Source: Planctomycetota bacterium
Lineage (GTDB): Bacteria; Planctomycetota; UBA1135; GCA-002686595
Direction: 5' to 3'
NCBI GenBank assembly: GCA_009691855.1
Contig: SIAI01000002.1
Coordinates: 1-64,000, forward strand
Length of the DNA: 64,000 nt
Shown here: positions 52,723-62,018 of the stretch, one piece after another
Numbering within the stretch: the stretch's first letter is position 1
Layout of the letters: each line of letters starts with the position of its first letter
Program-made: the position numbers and the translations under genes
Notes under the pieces: generated by a model
The model's database searches: none
What the model was told of the DNA's origin: nothing
Seen by the model: only the letters and a program-made list of their open reading frames with translations

Positions 52723-54891
52723 ATGGGCATCCTCTTCAGCGCCGGCCTGGCTCTCCTCCTGCAACAAGCGGCGTCCTCCACGTCTCCGGCCGCCCAGGAG
52801 ACGCCGGCGCAGGAGTTCCTGCGCATCGGGCGAGCGCTGTACGACGGCGACTGCGCACCCGTCGGTGCCGAGCCCGCGCGCAGCATCGCGCGCCGCCTGA
52901 AGGAGGGCCCGCTCGAGCCGGGCAAGAAGTTCGGCGAGATGGCGGACCTGGGGCACGAGTGGTTGGAGCTGGGCAAGGTCGACGAGGCTATCGCCTTGCT
53001 GGAGGAGGCCTTGACGCTGGCGCGCTCGGAGGACAAGCCCAAGGTGGAGAACCGCATCCAGCGCGAGCTTGGGCTCGCCTACCTGCGCCTGGCGGAGAAC
53101 CAGAACTGCGTCGAGCGCCATTCGGCCTCGTGTTGCATCCTGCCACTCGGGGACGGCGCGCTGCACACGCTGCGCGAGCCGGCGCTGAAGGCGCGTGAGC
53201 ACTACCTGTGGATCCTGAATCGCGCCCCGGAGGACCTGGGCGCGCGCTGGGTGCTCAACCTGCTCTCGATGCTGCTGGGCGAGTTCCCCGAAGGCGTACC
53301 CGAGGCGCAGCGTATTCCGATGCGCGCCTATGCCACGGCTGTGGACAAGCCGCTGTTCCGCGACGTGGCCACGCGCGCCGGCGTGGATGCGCTGGGACTC
53401 GCCGGCGGCACGGCGGCCGAGGACTACGACGGCGACGGCTGGATCGACGTGCTGTGCTCGAACTCGGATCCGCTCGGGCCGCTGACCTACTACCACAACA
53501 ACGGCGACGGCAGCTTCGCCGATCGTTCGGCCGAGTCCACCGTGAAGGAGCAGCTCGGCGGCCTGAACCTGATCGCCGGCGACTACGACAACGACGGCGA
53601 CCCGGACGTGCTGGTGCTGCGCGGCGCCTGGCTGCTCGACCACGGTCGCATCCGCAAGTCGCTGCTGCAGAACGAGCGCGGCGCGACCTTCGTCGACGTC
53701 ACGCGCGCCTCCGGCCTGGCCGAGCCCGCAAGCCCGACCCAGGCCGGCGTGTTCGCCGACTTCGACAGCGACGGCTGGCTCGACCTGTACGTGGGTTGCG
53801 AGTCGCGCGTCGAGACCAACAATGGGCAGGGCGACTATCCCTCGCAGCTGTACCTCGCGAAGGGCGACGGCACCTTCCGCGACGTGGCCGCGGTGGCGGG
53901 CGTGCGCAACGACCGCTACGCCAAGGGGGCGGCCGCGGGCGACTACGATGACGACGGCGACCTGGACCTCTTCGTCTCGAACATCGGCAAGAACCGCCTG
54001 TACCGCAACGACGGCCACGCGCGCTTCAGCGACTTGGCCGCGACTGCCGGAGTGGAGGAGCCCAGCGGGCGCAGCTTCGCCACCTGGTTCTTCGACTACG
54101 ACAACGACGGCCGCCTCGACCTGTGGGTCGGGGCCTACGCTTGCAGCATCGCCGACCTCGCCGCCGAGGCGCTGTGGCTGCCGCAGCAGGGCGCGTTGCC
54201 GTGCCTGTACCACAACCAGGGCGACGGCACGTTCCAGAACGTGGCCGAGAAGCTGGGCCTGGCGCGGCCGATGCTCCCGATGGGCGCGAATTTCTGCGAC
54301 CTCGACAACGACGGCTGGCTCGACTTCTACCTGGGCACGGGGGATCCGCTGCTGCAGTCGCTGATGCCGAACGTGATGTTCAAGAACCTCGGCGGCAAGC
54401 GCTTCGAGGACATCACCGCGCCGAGCGGCCTCGGGCACCTGCAGAAGGGCCACGGGGTCGCCTTCGCCGACTTCGACCACGACGGCGACCAGGACCTGTT
54501 CCACCACCTGGGCGGATTCGTGCCGGTGGACCGCTTCCAGAACGCGCTCTTCGAGAATACCGGCACGGGCGGACACTGGCTGTCGCTGGAGCTCGCCGGC
54601 ACCCGTTCGAATCGCCAGGCGATCGGCGCGCGCATCCACCTCACGCTCGACACGCCCGCCGGGCTGCGCGATCTCTACCGCGCTGCGGGCATGGTCTCGA
54701 GCTTCGGCGGCTCGACCCACCGCCAGGAGATCGGCCTGGGCGACGCGACGCGCATCGCGCGCCTGGAGATCCGCTGGCCGCGCAGCAGCGAGCCGCAGGT
54801 CTTCGAGGACGTGCCGCTCGACACCTGGCTGACGATCCGCGAGGGCGAGAAAGCGTTCGAGCGCCTGGAGCGCAAGTCGTTCCGCTTCTGA
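52723..54891 (+). CDS. CRTAC1-type FG-GAP/ASPIC-UnbV protein, tandem copy B
   Basis: This 722-aa paralogue of the upstream protein shares the same order: signal peptide (ILFSAGLALLLQQAASS), helical region with the Cys motif NCVERHSASCC near 127, FG-GAP repeats (DYDGDGWIDVLCS, DYDNDGDPDVL, DFDSDGWLDLYVG, DYDDDGDLDLF, DLDNDGWLDFYLG) and a C-terminal ASPIC/UnbV domain ending in RLEIRWPRSSEPQVFEDVPL. Colinearity along the whole length shows duplication and divergence. The N-terminal regions differ more than the propeller. The function of each copy is unknown; they may bind different ligands. Confidence 0.9.
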   Translation: MGILFSAGLALLLQQAASSTSPAAQETPAQEFLRIGRALYDGDCAPVGAEPARSIARRLKEGPLEPGKKFGEMADLGHEWLELGKVDEAIALLEEALTLARSEDKPKVENRIQRELGLAYLRLAENQNCVERHSASCCILPLGDGALHTLREPALKAREHYLWILNRAPEDLGARWVLNLLSMLLGEFPEGVPEAQRIPMRAYATAVDKPLFRDVATRAGVDALGLAGGTAAEDYDGDGWIDVLCSNSDPLGPLTYYHNNGDGSFADRSAESTVKEQLGGLNLIAGDYDNDGDPDVLVLRGAWLLDHGRIRKSLLQNERGATFVDVTRASGLAEPASPTQAGVFADFDSDGWLDLYVGCESRVETNNGQGDYPSQLYLAKGDGTFRDVAAVAGVRNDRYAKGAAAGDYDDDGDLDLFVSNIGKNRLYRNDGHARFSDLAATAGVEEPSGRSFATWFFDYDNDGRLDLWVGAYACSIADLAAEALWLPQQGALPCLYHNQGDGTFQNVAEKLGLARPMLPMGANFCDLDNDGWLDFYLGTGDPLLQSLMPNVMFKNLGGKRFEDITAPSGLGHLQKGHGVAFADFDHDGDQDLFHHLGGFVPVDRFQNALFENTGTGGHWLSLELAGTRSNRQAIGARIHLTLDTPAGLRDLYRAAGMVSSFGGSTHRQEIGLGDATRIARLEIRWPRSSEPQVFEDVPLDTWLTIREGEKAFERLERKSFRF

Positions 54892-54903
54892 GCCGCGCGG
54901 CGC

Positions 54904-55815
54904 TCAGCGCGCCCGCGGGTGCGCCAGCTCGTACACCTCGCGCAGGCGCTCGATCGACACGTGGGTGTAGATCTGCGTCGTGACCAGGTGTGCGTGGCCG
55001 AGCAGCTCCTGCACCGCGCGCAGGTCGGCGCCGCGGTCGAGCAGGTGCGTGGCGAAGCTGTGGCGCAGGGTGTGCGGCGTGGCCGGACGCGTCAGGCCCG
55101 CGCGCTGGCAGGCGCGCTCGACGATGCGTCCGAGGCTGCGCGTGGTCAGGCGTCCGCCGCGCGGGTTGAGGAACACCGCGTTGGCGGCCGCGACGCTGGC
55201 GCGCGGGCGCTCGGGATCGGCCAGGTAGTCCCGCAGTGCGCGCACGGCGAAGCTGCCGAGCGGCGCCAGGCGCTCCTTCTTGCCCTTGCCACGCACGCGC
55301 GCGACGCCGCGCTCGAGGTCGACGTCGGCGCGCTCCAGGCCCACCGTCTCGGCCGCGCGCGTGCCGGCCGAGTACATCAATTCGAGCAGCGCCAGATCGC
55401 GCCGTCCGCGCGCGCTGCCGGCGTCGGCGGTGGCCAGCAGGCGCTCGATCTCGCTGATCTCGAGCGCGTGCGGCAGCGGCCGGCGCACGCGCGCCGGGCG
55501 CAGCCCGAGCGCGGGATGGGCGGCCAGCAGGTCGAGCTTCACCAGATGTTTGAAGAACGAGCGCACCGCCGAGAGCCGGCGCTGGATCGAGCTGCGCGCC
55601 AGACCCTGCTCGTCCTGGGCGGCCAGGAAGGAGCGCAGGACGCGCGCGCTGACCGCCGCCGGATCGTCGAGCTCACGCTGCTCGAGAAACGAGAGCAGCG
55701 CCTCCAGGTCCTGGCCGTAGGCGCGCAGCGTGTGCGGCGAGGCTCCGCGCGCCGCGGCGAGCTCGCGCAGGTAGGCCGCGACCAGCGCGCGCAGCCTGGC
55801 GCTCTTCTTCGTCAC
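54904..55815 (-). CDS. xerC: Tyrosine recombinase XerC/XerD
   Basis: This 303-aa integrase-family enzyme resolves chromosome dimers. The N-terminal SAM-like domain includes LRAYGQDLEALLSFLEQREL. The catalytic domain has Arg in YSAGTRAAETVGL, Lys in RGKGKKERLAPLG, the HxxR pair in TPHTLRHSFATHLLD, His in LLGHAHL and the nucleophile Tyr in TQIYTHVSIERL. It is chromosomal in size and context (no attachment site or phage genes), so a housekeeping Xer role is more likely than integration. GTG 55815 is used; a GTG at 55842 is also in frame. XerC and XerD cannot be separated here. Confidence 0.88.
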   Translation of the reverse strand: MTKKSARLRALVAAYLRELAAARGASPHTLRAYGQDLEALLSFLEQRELDDPAAVSARVLRSFLAAQDEQGLARSSIQRRLSAVRSFFKHLVKLDLLAAHPALGLRPARVRRPLPHALEISEIERLLATADAGSARGRRDLALLELMYSAGTRAAETVGLERADVDLERGVARVRGKGKKERLAPLGSFAVRALRDYLADPERPRASVAAANAVFLNPRGGRLTTRSLGRIVERACQRAGLTRPATPHTLRHSFATHLLDRGADLRAVQELLGHAHLVTTQIYTHVSIERLREVYELAHPRAR

Positions 55816-55879
55816 GCCGCGATCGTAGCGATCGGCGCGCACACTGTTGTGCCCGTCGTTGCGCGTGCCAGCGTGTGGA

Positions 55880-56326
55880 CTACGGCCGCTTGCGCATCGG
55901 CGGCGCGGGCTTGGGCGCGGGCGGCGGCGGGGGCAGCTTGGGCACGCCGAGCTGGCCCTGCAGCTGTGCGCGCATCCCGGCCAGCAGCGTCTCGCGCGAC
56001 TTCCAGTTCTCGCCCACGGCGAAACCCTGCTTCTCGGCCTCGTCCAGCACGGCGAGTTGCGCCGTGGCGGCCTTGGCCTGCTTGTCCAGGTAGGCGAGCG
56101 TCTGCTCCAGCAGCGTGCGCATCTGCTCGTTGCTCTGCTTCTGCGCCGCGAGTTCCTTCTCCAGCGCGCCCACGCGTACCTCGAGGCTCTGCGCCTCCGC
56201 CTCCGCCTCCGCCTGCGGCGCGGGTTGCTGGACCTTGGGCGCCTGAGCGGCGACCTCGCTGCGCAGCAGCGGCAGGGCCAGCGGGGAGAGGATCACGAAC
56301 GCGGCGAGCGGAAGGAGCTTCTTCAT
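55880..56326 (-). CDS. Secreted coiled-coil protein, unknown
   Basis: This 148-aa protein has a signal peptide (KKLLPLAAFVILSPLALPLL), a coiled coil at about 45-105 (LEVRVGALEKELAAQKQSNE, then MRTLLEQTLAYLDKQAKAA) and a Pro-rich, Lys/Arg-tipped tail (PPPPPAPKPAPPMRKRP). No enzymatic motif is present. It may act as a periplasmic spacer or chaperone. ATG 56326 gives the signal peptide. It lies 85 nt after the MFS gene and 64 nt before xerC on the same strand. Confidence 0.65.
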   Translation of the reverse strand: MKKLLPLAAFVILSPLALPLLRSEVAAQAPKVQQPAPQAEAEAEAQSLEVRVGALEKELAAQKQSNEQMRTLLEQTLAYLDKQAKAATAQLAVLDEAEKQGFAVGENWKSRETLLAGMRAQLQGQLGVPKLPPPPPAPKPAPPMRKRP

Positions 56327-56411
56327 GGCGTGGCACCTATCGGCCCGAAATCGCCGCGCCTTGAAACGGCAACCCGGCCGCGCAGAAGCCTAGCAGCCCG
56401 CCGTGGGGAGC

Positions 56412-57749
56412 TCAGGAGGCCGCTTCGGTCGTGGGCACCGGCGGCAGCCCCAGGGCCAGGAGCACGGGCAGCACGGCGACCGCGGCCGCGGCGAGGTAGG
56501 CCGCGGTGCTGCCCCAGCGCCAGTAGGTCAGGCTGGCTGCGATCGGCCCCAGCGCGCGCGCCAGAGCCATCATCGAGCGGTTCGTGCCCAGCGCCAACCC
56601 TTGACGGTCGCCGGGCGCGTAGCGCGAGACCAGCGAGGAGAGGCACGGCATGGCCAGGGCGCTGCCCACGGCCATCAACGCCAGGCCGCAGTACAGCATC
56701 ACGCCGGAGTGCGCGAAGCCCACCACGGCGAAGCCCGGCACGAGCACGATCAGCCCCTGCAGCGCGACCTTCTTCTCGCCCAGACGCGGCGCCAGGCGAC
56801 GCACGAAGCCGCCCTGCACGATGGCGATGAGCAGGCCGGAGAACACGAACATCCACACGTTGTCGCGCGGCGCATAGCCCAGGCGCTCGGCGGCCAGGAA
56901 GGTGAGCGTGAACTCCATCCCGCTGAAGGCGGCCAGGAACAGGAAGGTCACGTAGTTCGTGCGCGCCAGGCCCGGCAGCTGCAGACGCTTCAGCTGCGCG
57001 AAGGGGTTGAGCACGCGCGCGTGGTGGCTCGTCCCGCGGCGCTCGGGCGGCAGCGTCTCGCGGAAGCGCGCGGCGATCCACAGGAGGTTCGCCAGCGCGA
57101 GCAAGGTCGAAGCCACGGCCGGCCCCGAGAACGGATTCAGCGCCAGGCCCGTGCTCCAGCCCTGCGTGTGCAAGGGCACGGCCGCGATCGCCAGCTGGCA
57201 CAGCACCGGCCCGAGGATGAAGCCGAGGCCGATCGACATCCCGACCAGGCCCATGCCGCGCGCGCGGTCCTTGCCCTCGGTCACGTCGGCGATCACCGCC
57301 GAGGCCGTCGAGATGTTGCCCGAGCACAGGCCGCAGAAGAGGCGCGACAAGACCAGCAGCCAGAAGGAGCCCGAGACGATCCACAGCACGTAGCCCAGGC
57401 ACGTCCCGCTCAGCGTCAACAAGAGCGTCGGTCGCCGCCCGATGCGATCGGAGAGCCCGCCCCACACCGGCGCGAACAGGAATTGCAGCAGCGAGTACAC
57501 CGAGCCCAGCAGGCCGCCGAAGAGCGTCTGCACCGCGTTGGCATCGTGCCCGGCGAACTCGCCCAGGCTGGCGCGCAGGCTGCCGATGGCGCTGCCCGGC
57601 CCCTCGAGCTCGAAGTAGTGATCGAGCATCGCCGGGAAGATCGGGAACAGGATCGAGAACCCGACCATGTCCAGGAACACGGTCAGGAGCACGACCGGCA
57701 CCGGTGAACGCGCTCGCGCGCCCTGGACGTCCGTGGTGGCTCGACTCAC
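56412..57749 (-). CDS. Major facilitator superfamily transporter
   Basis: This 445-aa transporter has about 12 hydrophobic segments. The MFS loop motif between TM2 and TM3 is present as GGLSDRIGRRPTLLL, and a second copy-like loop (RRLAPRLGEKKVALQ) follows TM8. MVGFSILFPIFPAMLDHY in TM1 resembles drug/H+ antiporters of the tetracycline type. The substrate cannot be predicted. The start is assigned to GTG 57749, close to the divergent pabB start. An upstream TTG would add about ten residues. Confidence 0.85.
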   Translation of the reverse strand: MSRATTDVQGARARSPVPVVLLTVFLDMVGFSILFPIFPAMLDHYFELEGPGSAIGSLRASLGEFAGHDANAVQTLFGGLLGSVYSLLQFLFAPVWGGLSDRIGRRPTLLLTLSGTCLGYVLWIVSGSFWLLVLSRLFCGLCSGNISTASAVIADVTEGKDRARGMGLVGMSIGLGFILGPVLCQLAIAAVPLHTQGWSTGLALNPFSGPAVASTLLALANLLWIAARFRETLPPERRGTSHHARVLNPFAQLKRLQLPGLARTNYVTFLFLAAFSGMEFTLTFLAAERLGYAPRDNVWMFVFSGLLIAIVQGGFVRRLAPRLGEKKVALQGLIVLVPGFAVVGFAHSGVMLYCGLALMAVGSALAMPCLSSLVSRYAPGDRQGLALGTNRSMMALARALGPIAASLTYWRWGSTAAYLAAAAVAVLPVLLALGLPPVPTTEAAS

Positions 57750-57796
57750 TGCGCTCTTGTACGTTGTCAGGCGATCTCGCGCCAAGCACGAACGCG

Positions 57797-59215
57797 ATGC
57801 CCGCCCCGATCTTCTCCTTCCAGCCGCGCGTGGAGCCGCTGGTGACGAGCGCCGCACCGGCGCTGGGCGAGCTCACGCTCGTCGAGCTGGCCGCCCGTCT
57901 CGCCCCGCGCGCGCTCGTGCTGCTCGACGGCTGGCCGCGCGGGACGAGCGTGCTGGCCTTCGATCCCTTGCCCGCGCGCCCACCGCGCAGCCTGGCGGGC
58001 CTGCGCCGCTTCCACGCGCGGCTCGAGCCCGGCGTCGGCGATCCCGTGCCCGGCGGCTTCCACGGCGGCTTCCTGGGCGCGCTCAGCTACGAGCTCGGCG
58101 CGGCGGCCGAGCGCGGCCTGCGGCTGCCGCGCGATCCCTGGGCGCTGGCGCCCATCGTGGGCGGCCTGTTCACCGACTTCCTGGTGCGCGACGAGGCGCG
58201 CGGCGAGACCTTCCTCGTGCTGGGCGAACGTCCGGGCGACGGCCGCGCCGGCGTCAGCCGTCGCGCGCGTGCGCTGCGGAAAGCGCTGCTCGCCCCGGCC
58301 GAGCTGGAGCCCTGTCGCCCGTGCGGTCCCCTGCGTCGGCTCGTGCCGCGCGCCGCGTACCGCCGGCGCATCGAGCGTGTGCGCGCGCTCATCGCCGCGG
58401 GCGAGGTCTACCAGGTGAACCTCTCGCACCGCCTCGAGCGCGCGCTGGCGGGCGAGCCCTTCGAGCTCTACCGGCGCCTGCGCGCGCTGCACCCCGCGCC
58501 CTACGCCGCGTACCTGCGCGGCGCCTCGTGCGCGCTGCTCTCGGCCTCGCCCGAGCTGTTGCTCGAGTTCGGCCCCGAGCCCGTCGCGCGCGCGCTGGCG
58601 CGGCCCGTCTTGCGCGCGCGCACGCGGCCGATCAAGGGCACCGCGCCGCGCGGCGCGGACGAAGGCGCGGATCGCGCGCAGGCCACGGCGCTGCTGGCCA
58701 GCGCGAAGGACCGCGCCGAGCTGGCCATGATCGTGGACCTCGAGCGCAACGACCTCGGGCGCATCGCCGCGCCGGGCGGCGTGTGGGTCGAGGGTTTTCC
58801 GAGCCTGGAGAGCTACGCCTCGGTGCACCACCTCGTCGCCGACGTGCTGGCGCGCCCGCGGCCAGAGATCGACGCGCTCGCCTGCCTCGCCGCGCTCTAT
58901 CCCGGCGGCTCGATCACCGGCGCGCCCAAGCTGCGTAGCATGGAGGTGATCGCCGCGCTCGAGCGTGAGGGCCGCGGCTTCGCCTACGGCTCGCTGCTGG
59001 CGCTCGACACGCGCGGCGTGGCCACGGCCAGCCTGCTCATCCGCACCTTGATCTGGCGCCCTCGCGCGCAGGTCGGCCCCGGGGCTGGTGAGGTGAGCTA
59101 TCGCGTGGGCGGCGGCATCACCTGGGGCTCGGAGCCGGCGGCCGAGGAAGCCGAGGCCGAGGCCAAGGGCCTGCTGCTCGCGCGCGCGCTCGCCGGAGCG
59201 GCGGAATCGGGGTAG
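57797..59215 (+). CDS. pabB: Aminodeoxychorismate synthase component I
   Basis: This 472-aa chorismate-binding enzyme makes 4-amino-4-deoxychorismate for folate. Conserved blocks are ALIAAGEVYQVNLSHRLERA, PIKGTAPRGADE, ELAMIVDLERNDLGRI, VHHLVADVL and PGGSITGAPKLRSMEVI. PIKGT is the PabB signature (anthranilate synthase usually has PIAGT). The N-terminal region up to about 160 lacks an amidotransferase, so ammonia comes from the separate PabA at 23.4 kb. ATG 57797 is used. The gene is followed by a porin-like gene and then pabC, all in the same direction. Confidence 0.92.
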   Translation: MPAPIFSFQPRVEPLVTSAAPALGELTLVELAARLAPRALVLLDGWPRGTSVLAFDPLPARPPRSLAGLRRFHARLEPGVGDPVPGGFHGGFLGALSYELGAAAERGLRLPRDPWALAPIVGGLFTDFLVRDEARGETFLVLGERPGDGRAGVSRRARALRKALLAPAELEPCRPCGPLRRLVPRAAYRRRIERVRALIAAGEVYQVNLSHRLERALAGEPFELYRRLRALHPAPYAAYLRGASCALLSASPELLLEFGPEPVARALARPVLRARTRPIKGTAPRGADEGADRAQATALLASAKDRAELAMIVDLERNDLGRIAAPGGVWVEGFPSLESYASVHHLVADVLARPRPEIDALACLAALYPGGSITGAPKLRSMEVIAALEREGRGFAYGSLLALDTRGVATASLLIRTLIWRPRAQVGPGAGEVSYRVGGGITWGSEPAAEEAEAEAKGLLLARALAGAAESG

Positions 59216-59249
59216 CTTCCGAGCCGCGCAAACGCTCTCCTCTAGCGCC

Positions 59250-60320
59250 ATGTTGTTCCTGCTCCTTCCCGGCGTTCTCATCCTGGGCGGCGACGGTCAC
59301 GAGGAGCGCGACTCCTGGCGCGAGCTCGACCGCGCCGTGGCCGCGCTGCAGAGCTCCGACGACACCAGCCCGTTCAGCTGGGGCGTCCTGCTGCGCACGT
59401 TCTTCACCGGTTCGCCCAAGGAGGCCACGGCCGCGGGCACCGCGGACGTGTCGGGCAACGTCATCGAGGACCTCGACCTGCACTTCGGCTACCACGACGC
59501 CGACGTGGCCTGGCGCGTGAGCGCGGACTTCGAGGGCGGCAATGCCGAGCTCGAGGACGCCTACGCGCGCTGGCGCACGTGCCAGGAACTCACGCTGACG
59601 GTGGGGCAGTTCAAGCCGCGCGTGACGCGCAGCGGTTCGCTACCTGACGATGCGCTGCTGTTCCGCGAGCGCACTTTTTTGGGCGCGGCCTTCGATGGCT
59701 GGGACGACGGCTTCGAACTCTCCGGCCACTACGACCAGTTCGATTACTGGTTCGACGTGATGGATTCCTCGAACGGCGAGCAGTCCAACCACCTGTGGAC
59801 GATGCGCGGCGAATGGGCGCTGTTCGACGCCGCCTGGGACGACCTGGAGGGCGCGCGCGGTGCGCCGAACCACCTGCGCACGCTGCTCGGCGTCTACAGC
59901 TTCCACGACGATGCGCTCTCGACCCACAACGGCGACGGCTGGGGCACGGACCTGGCGTTGACCTTCGGTCCGTACTCGTTCCACGGCGAATGGGCCGACC
60001 TCGACGACGAGTTCGCGCGCACGATCGACGTGTTCAACGGCTATCTGATCACACTGGGCGATGGGCAGCCGCGCGCCTTCACGCTCGGCCGGCGCGTGGG
60101 CGAGGGTGGCGAGGGCGCGCTGCGTTTCCAGAAGGCCGACGACGCCGACCACACGCAGTCCTTCGGCCTGGCCGCCGACTGGAGCCCGCACGGCGGCGTG
60201 GCGCGCTGGGTGGCCGACGTCGGCTGGGTCCAGGGCGACACGCGCGACTTCACGATCTTCTCCATCGGCCTGCAGCTCGGTTCGAGCGGGCAAGCGCGAC
60301 CGTTCCTGGGCGAGTACTAG
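59250..60320 (+). CDS. Outer-membrane porin-like protein (OprO/P-type)
   Basis: This 356-aa protein has a short signal sequence (MLFLLLPGVLILGGDG) and then repeated strand pairs with aromatic residues (NVIEDLDLHFGYHDADVAWR, NAELEDAYARWRTCQELTLT, YDQFDYWFDVMDSS). They match the phosphate-selective porin O/P family pattern, and the C-terminal strands (FTIFSIGLQLGS) support a beta-barrel. The C-terminal residue is Tyr, not the usual Phe. It lies between pabB and pabC, an unexpected position. Selectivity cannot be inferred. Confidence 0.65.
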   Translation: MLFLLLPGVLILGGDGHEERDSWRELDRAVAALQSSDDTSPFSWGVLLRTFFTGSPKEATAAGTADVSGNVIEDLDLHFGYHDADVAWRVSADFEGGNAELEDAYARWRTCQELTLTVGQFKPRVTRSGSLPDDALLFRERTFLGAAFDGWDDGFELSGHYDQFDYWFDVMDSSNGEQSNHLWTMRGEWALFDAAWDDLEGARGAPNHLRTLLGVYSFHDDALSTHNGDGWGTDLALTFGPYSFHGEWADLDDEFARTIDVFNGYLITLGDGQPRAFTLGRRVGEGGEGALRFQKADDADHTQSFGLAADWSPHGGVARWVADVGWVQGDTRDFTIFSIGLQLGSSGQARPFLGEY

Positions 60321-60328
60321 GAACCCCG

Positions 60329-61168
60329 GTGGCCCGCGCCTGGGTCGACGGGCGGTTGTGCGACGCGCTCGCGCCCGAGCCCGCGCCGCCGGGCGTGTTC
60401 GAGACCGTGCGCTGCGCCGCGGGCGCGCTGTTCTTCGTGGACGAGCACCTGGCGCGCCTCGAGCACGGCGCGCGCACGCTCGGCCTTCCCTGGCCGCCGC
60501 CCTTCGAGCCGCGCGCAGCGCTGGCGAGCCTCGCGTGCCAGCTCGACCTGGCCGCGGCCGCGTTGCGTCTCGCCTGGACGCCGCCGCGGCTCAGCGTGCT
60601 CGCGCGCGAGGTCCCGCCGCTCGCCGCCGGGCTGAGCGCCGAGCTCACCGCCGCGGGCGAGGTGGAGCTGCCGGCGCCCTTCGGCGTCAAGACCACGCGG
60701 CGCGCGGACTACGACCGGCGGCGCGCGGAAGCGCAGCGTCGCGGCGCGTTCGAGGTGCTGGTGCGCGCGCGCGACGGCGCGCTAGTGGAGGGCACGGCCA
60801 CCAACCTCTTCCTGGCGCTGGAGGGCGAGCTCGTCACGCCGCCGCTCGCCAGCGGCGCCCTGCCGGGGGTGGTGCGCGCCCGCATCCTCACCGAGCTCGA
60901 ACGCGAACCGCTGCGCGACGCGCTGGGCCGCGTCTGGCGCGCGCGGGAGCGCAGTCTGGAGCTCGTCGAGCTCCTCGCGGCGGAGGAGGTGCTGCTGACG
61001 AACTCCGTGCGCCGGGTGGCCGCGCTCGCGCGCTGGACCGGCGCCGACGGGGCCCGCGACGACCTCCCCGGGGCCGGTGGGCCCGTGGCCCGGGCGCTGC
61101 ACGCGCGCGTGGAGCACCTTGAGTCCGCCACGCGCTGGGACGGTTGCCCTGCGTCCCCCGCGGGCTAG
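60329..61168 (+). CDS. pabC: Aminodeoxychorismate lyase (class IV PLP enzyme)
   Basis: This 279-aa fold-type IV pyridoxal phosphate enzyme would release pyruvate from aminodeoxychorismate to give p-aminobenzoate. The N-terminus FETVRCAAGALFFVDEHLAR is family typical; the catalytic Lys is in FGVKTTRRADYDRRRA and the substrate-site blocks are LVEGTATNLFLALEG and LPGVVRARIL. No ATG precedes the conserved N-terminus, so GTG 60329 is used. Branched-chain or D-amino-acid transaminase is the alternative, but pabB nearby favours PabC. The C-terminal 20 residues appear disordered. Confidence 0.82.
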   Translation: MARAWVDGRLCDALAPEPAPPGVFETVRCAAGALFFVDEHLARLEHGARTLGLPWPPPFEPRAALASLACQLDLAAAALRLAWTPPRLSVLAREVPPLAAGLSAELTAAGEVELPAPFGVKTTRRADYDRRRAEAQRRGAFEVLVRARDGALVEGTATNLFLALEGELVTPPLASGALPGVVRARILTELEREPLRDALGRVWRARERSLELVELLAAEEVLLTNSVRRVAALARWTGADGARDDLPGAGGPVARALHARVEHLESATRWDGCPASPAG

Positions 61169-61241
61169 TACTCCTCAGCCCGTGCATCGCGCGCGCACTT
61201 GCGCGACACTGGAGCGCCCCTCGGCCCTTCTTCCCGACGCC

Positions 61242-62018
61242 ATGATCCTCGCCGCGTTGTTGCTGTTCGCCGTCCCCGCCCCGCTCCCGCGCCTCCAGGA
61301 GCCCAGCGAGAAGAGCCAGCTCGCCGACGAGCGCGCGGAGATCAAGGCGTTGCTCGACGAGCTCGGCGGCCACCTCAAGGCCAAGGGCGAGCAGGACCCC
61401 CAGGCCATCGAGGTGGTGGACAAGCTCACGCAGGAGTTCCCGAATTGCGGGCCGAAGGATCGCGCCGCGGTCGTCAAGTCGCTCAGCGATTGCTTCGACG
61501 TGAAACGCCCCAAGGAGCTCGAGCCCGACGTGCCCGACGACCGGCTGTACAAGGCCGCGGCCACGGCGTTCAGCCTGATGGGGCCCGAGAGCGTCAAGCC
61601 GCTGATCGCGCAGATCGGCTCGAAGGAGCACCGCAAGAACTCGAGCCTGCAGCAGATGCTGGCGCTGTCGCTGGGCAAGACCAAGAGCGTCGAGGGCATC
61701 AAGCCGCTGCTCATGCTGCTCAAGCACAAGGACGCGCCCATGCAGGCCGCCGGAGCACAGGCCCTGGCCAACTTCTTCGACGCGTCGCTCGACACGCGCA
61801 AGACGGTCTTCGAGGAGCTGCTCAAGACGATGATGGACCAGAAGTCCCGCAAGGACAACGTGACCGACCTCGAGGCGCAGGAGCGCTGGAACGTGATCTC
61901 GGGTCCTATCATCGAGACGCTGCAGAAGGTCAGCGGGCACGGCGAGACCGATCCGGAGCTGTGGCAGCGCTGGTGGAACGAAAACAAGAAGAAAGAGTGG
62001 GGGAGCAAAGAGGGATGA
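61242..62018 (+). CDS. Secreted HEAT-like helical protein
   Basis: This 258-aa protein has a signal peptide (ILAALLLFAVPAPLPRL) and then HEAT-like helical repeats: AVVKSLSDCFDVKRPKEL, LYKAAATAFSLMGPESVKPL, QQMLALSLGKTKSVEGIKPL and MQAAGAQALANFFDASL. It ends with a charged tail (WNENKKKEWGSKEG). No catalytic motif is present; the repeats suggest binding of a partner in the periplasm. Its stop overlaps the start of the next gene by four nt (ATGA), so they are translated together. Confidence 0.65.
   Translation: MILAALLLFAVPAPLPRLQEPSEKSQLADERAEIKALLDELGGHLKAKGEQDPQAIEVVDKLTQEFPNCGPKDRAAVVKSLSDCFDVKRPKELEPDVPDDRLYKAAATAFSLMGPESVKPLIAQIGSKEHRKNSSLQQMLALSLGKTKSVEGIKPLLMLLKHKDAPMQAAGAQALANFFDASLDTRKTVFEELLKTMMDQKSRKDNVTDLEAQERWNVISGPIIETLQKVSGHGETDPELWQRWWNENKKKEWGSKEG

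Noticed and set aside
54904-55815. Phage or island integrase
   Set aside because: Size, motifs and lack of phage genes or a flanking attachment site favour a housekeeping XerC/D.
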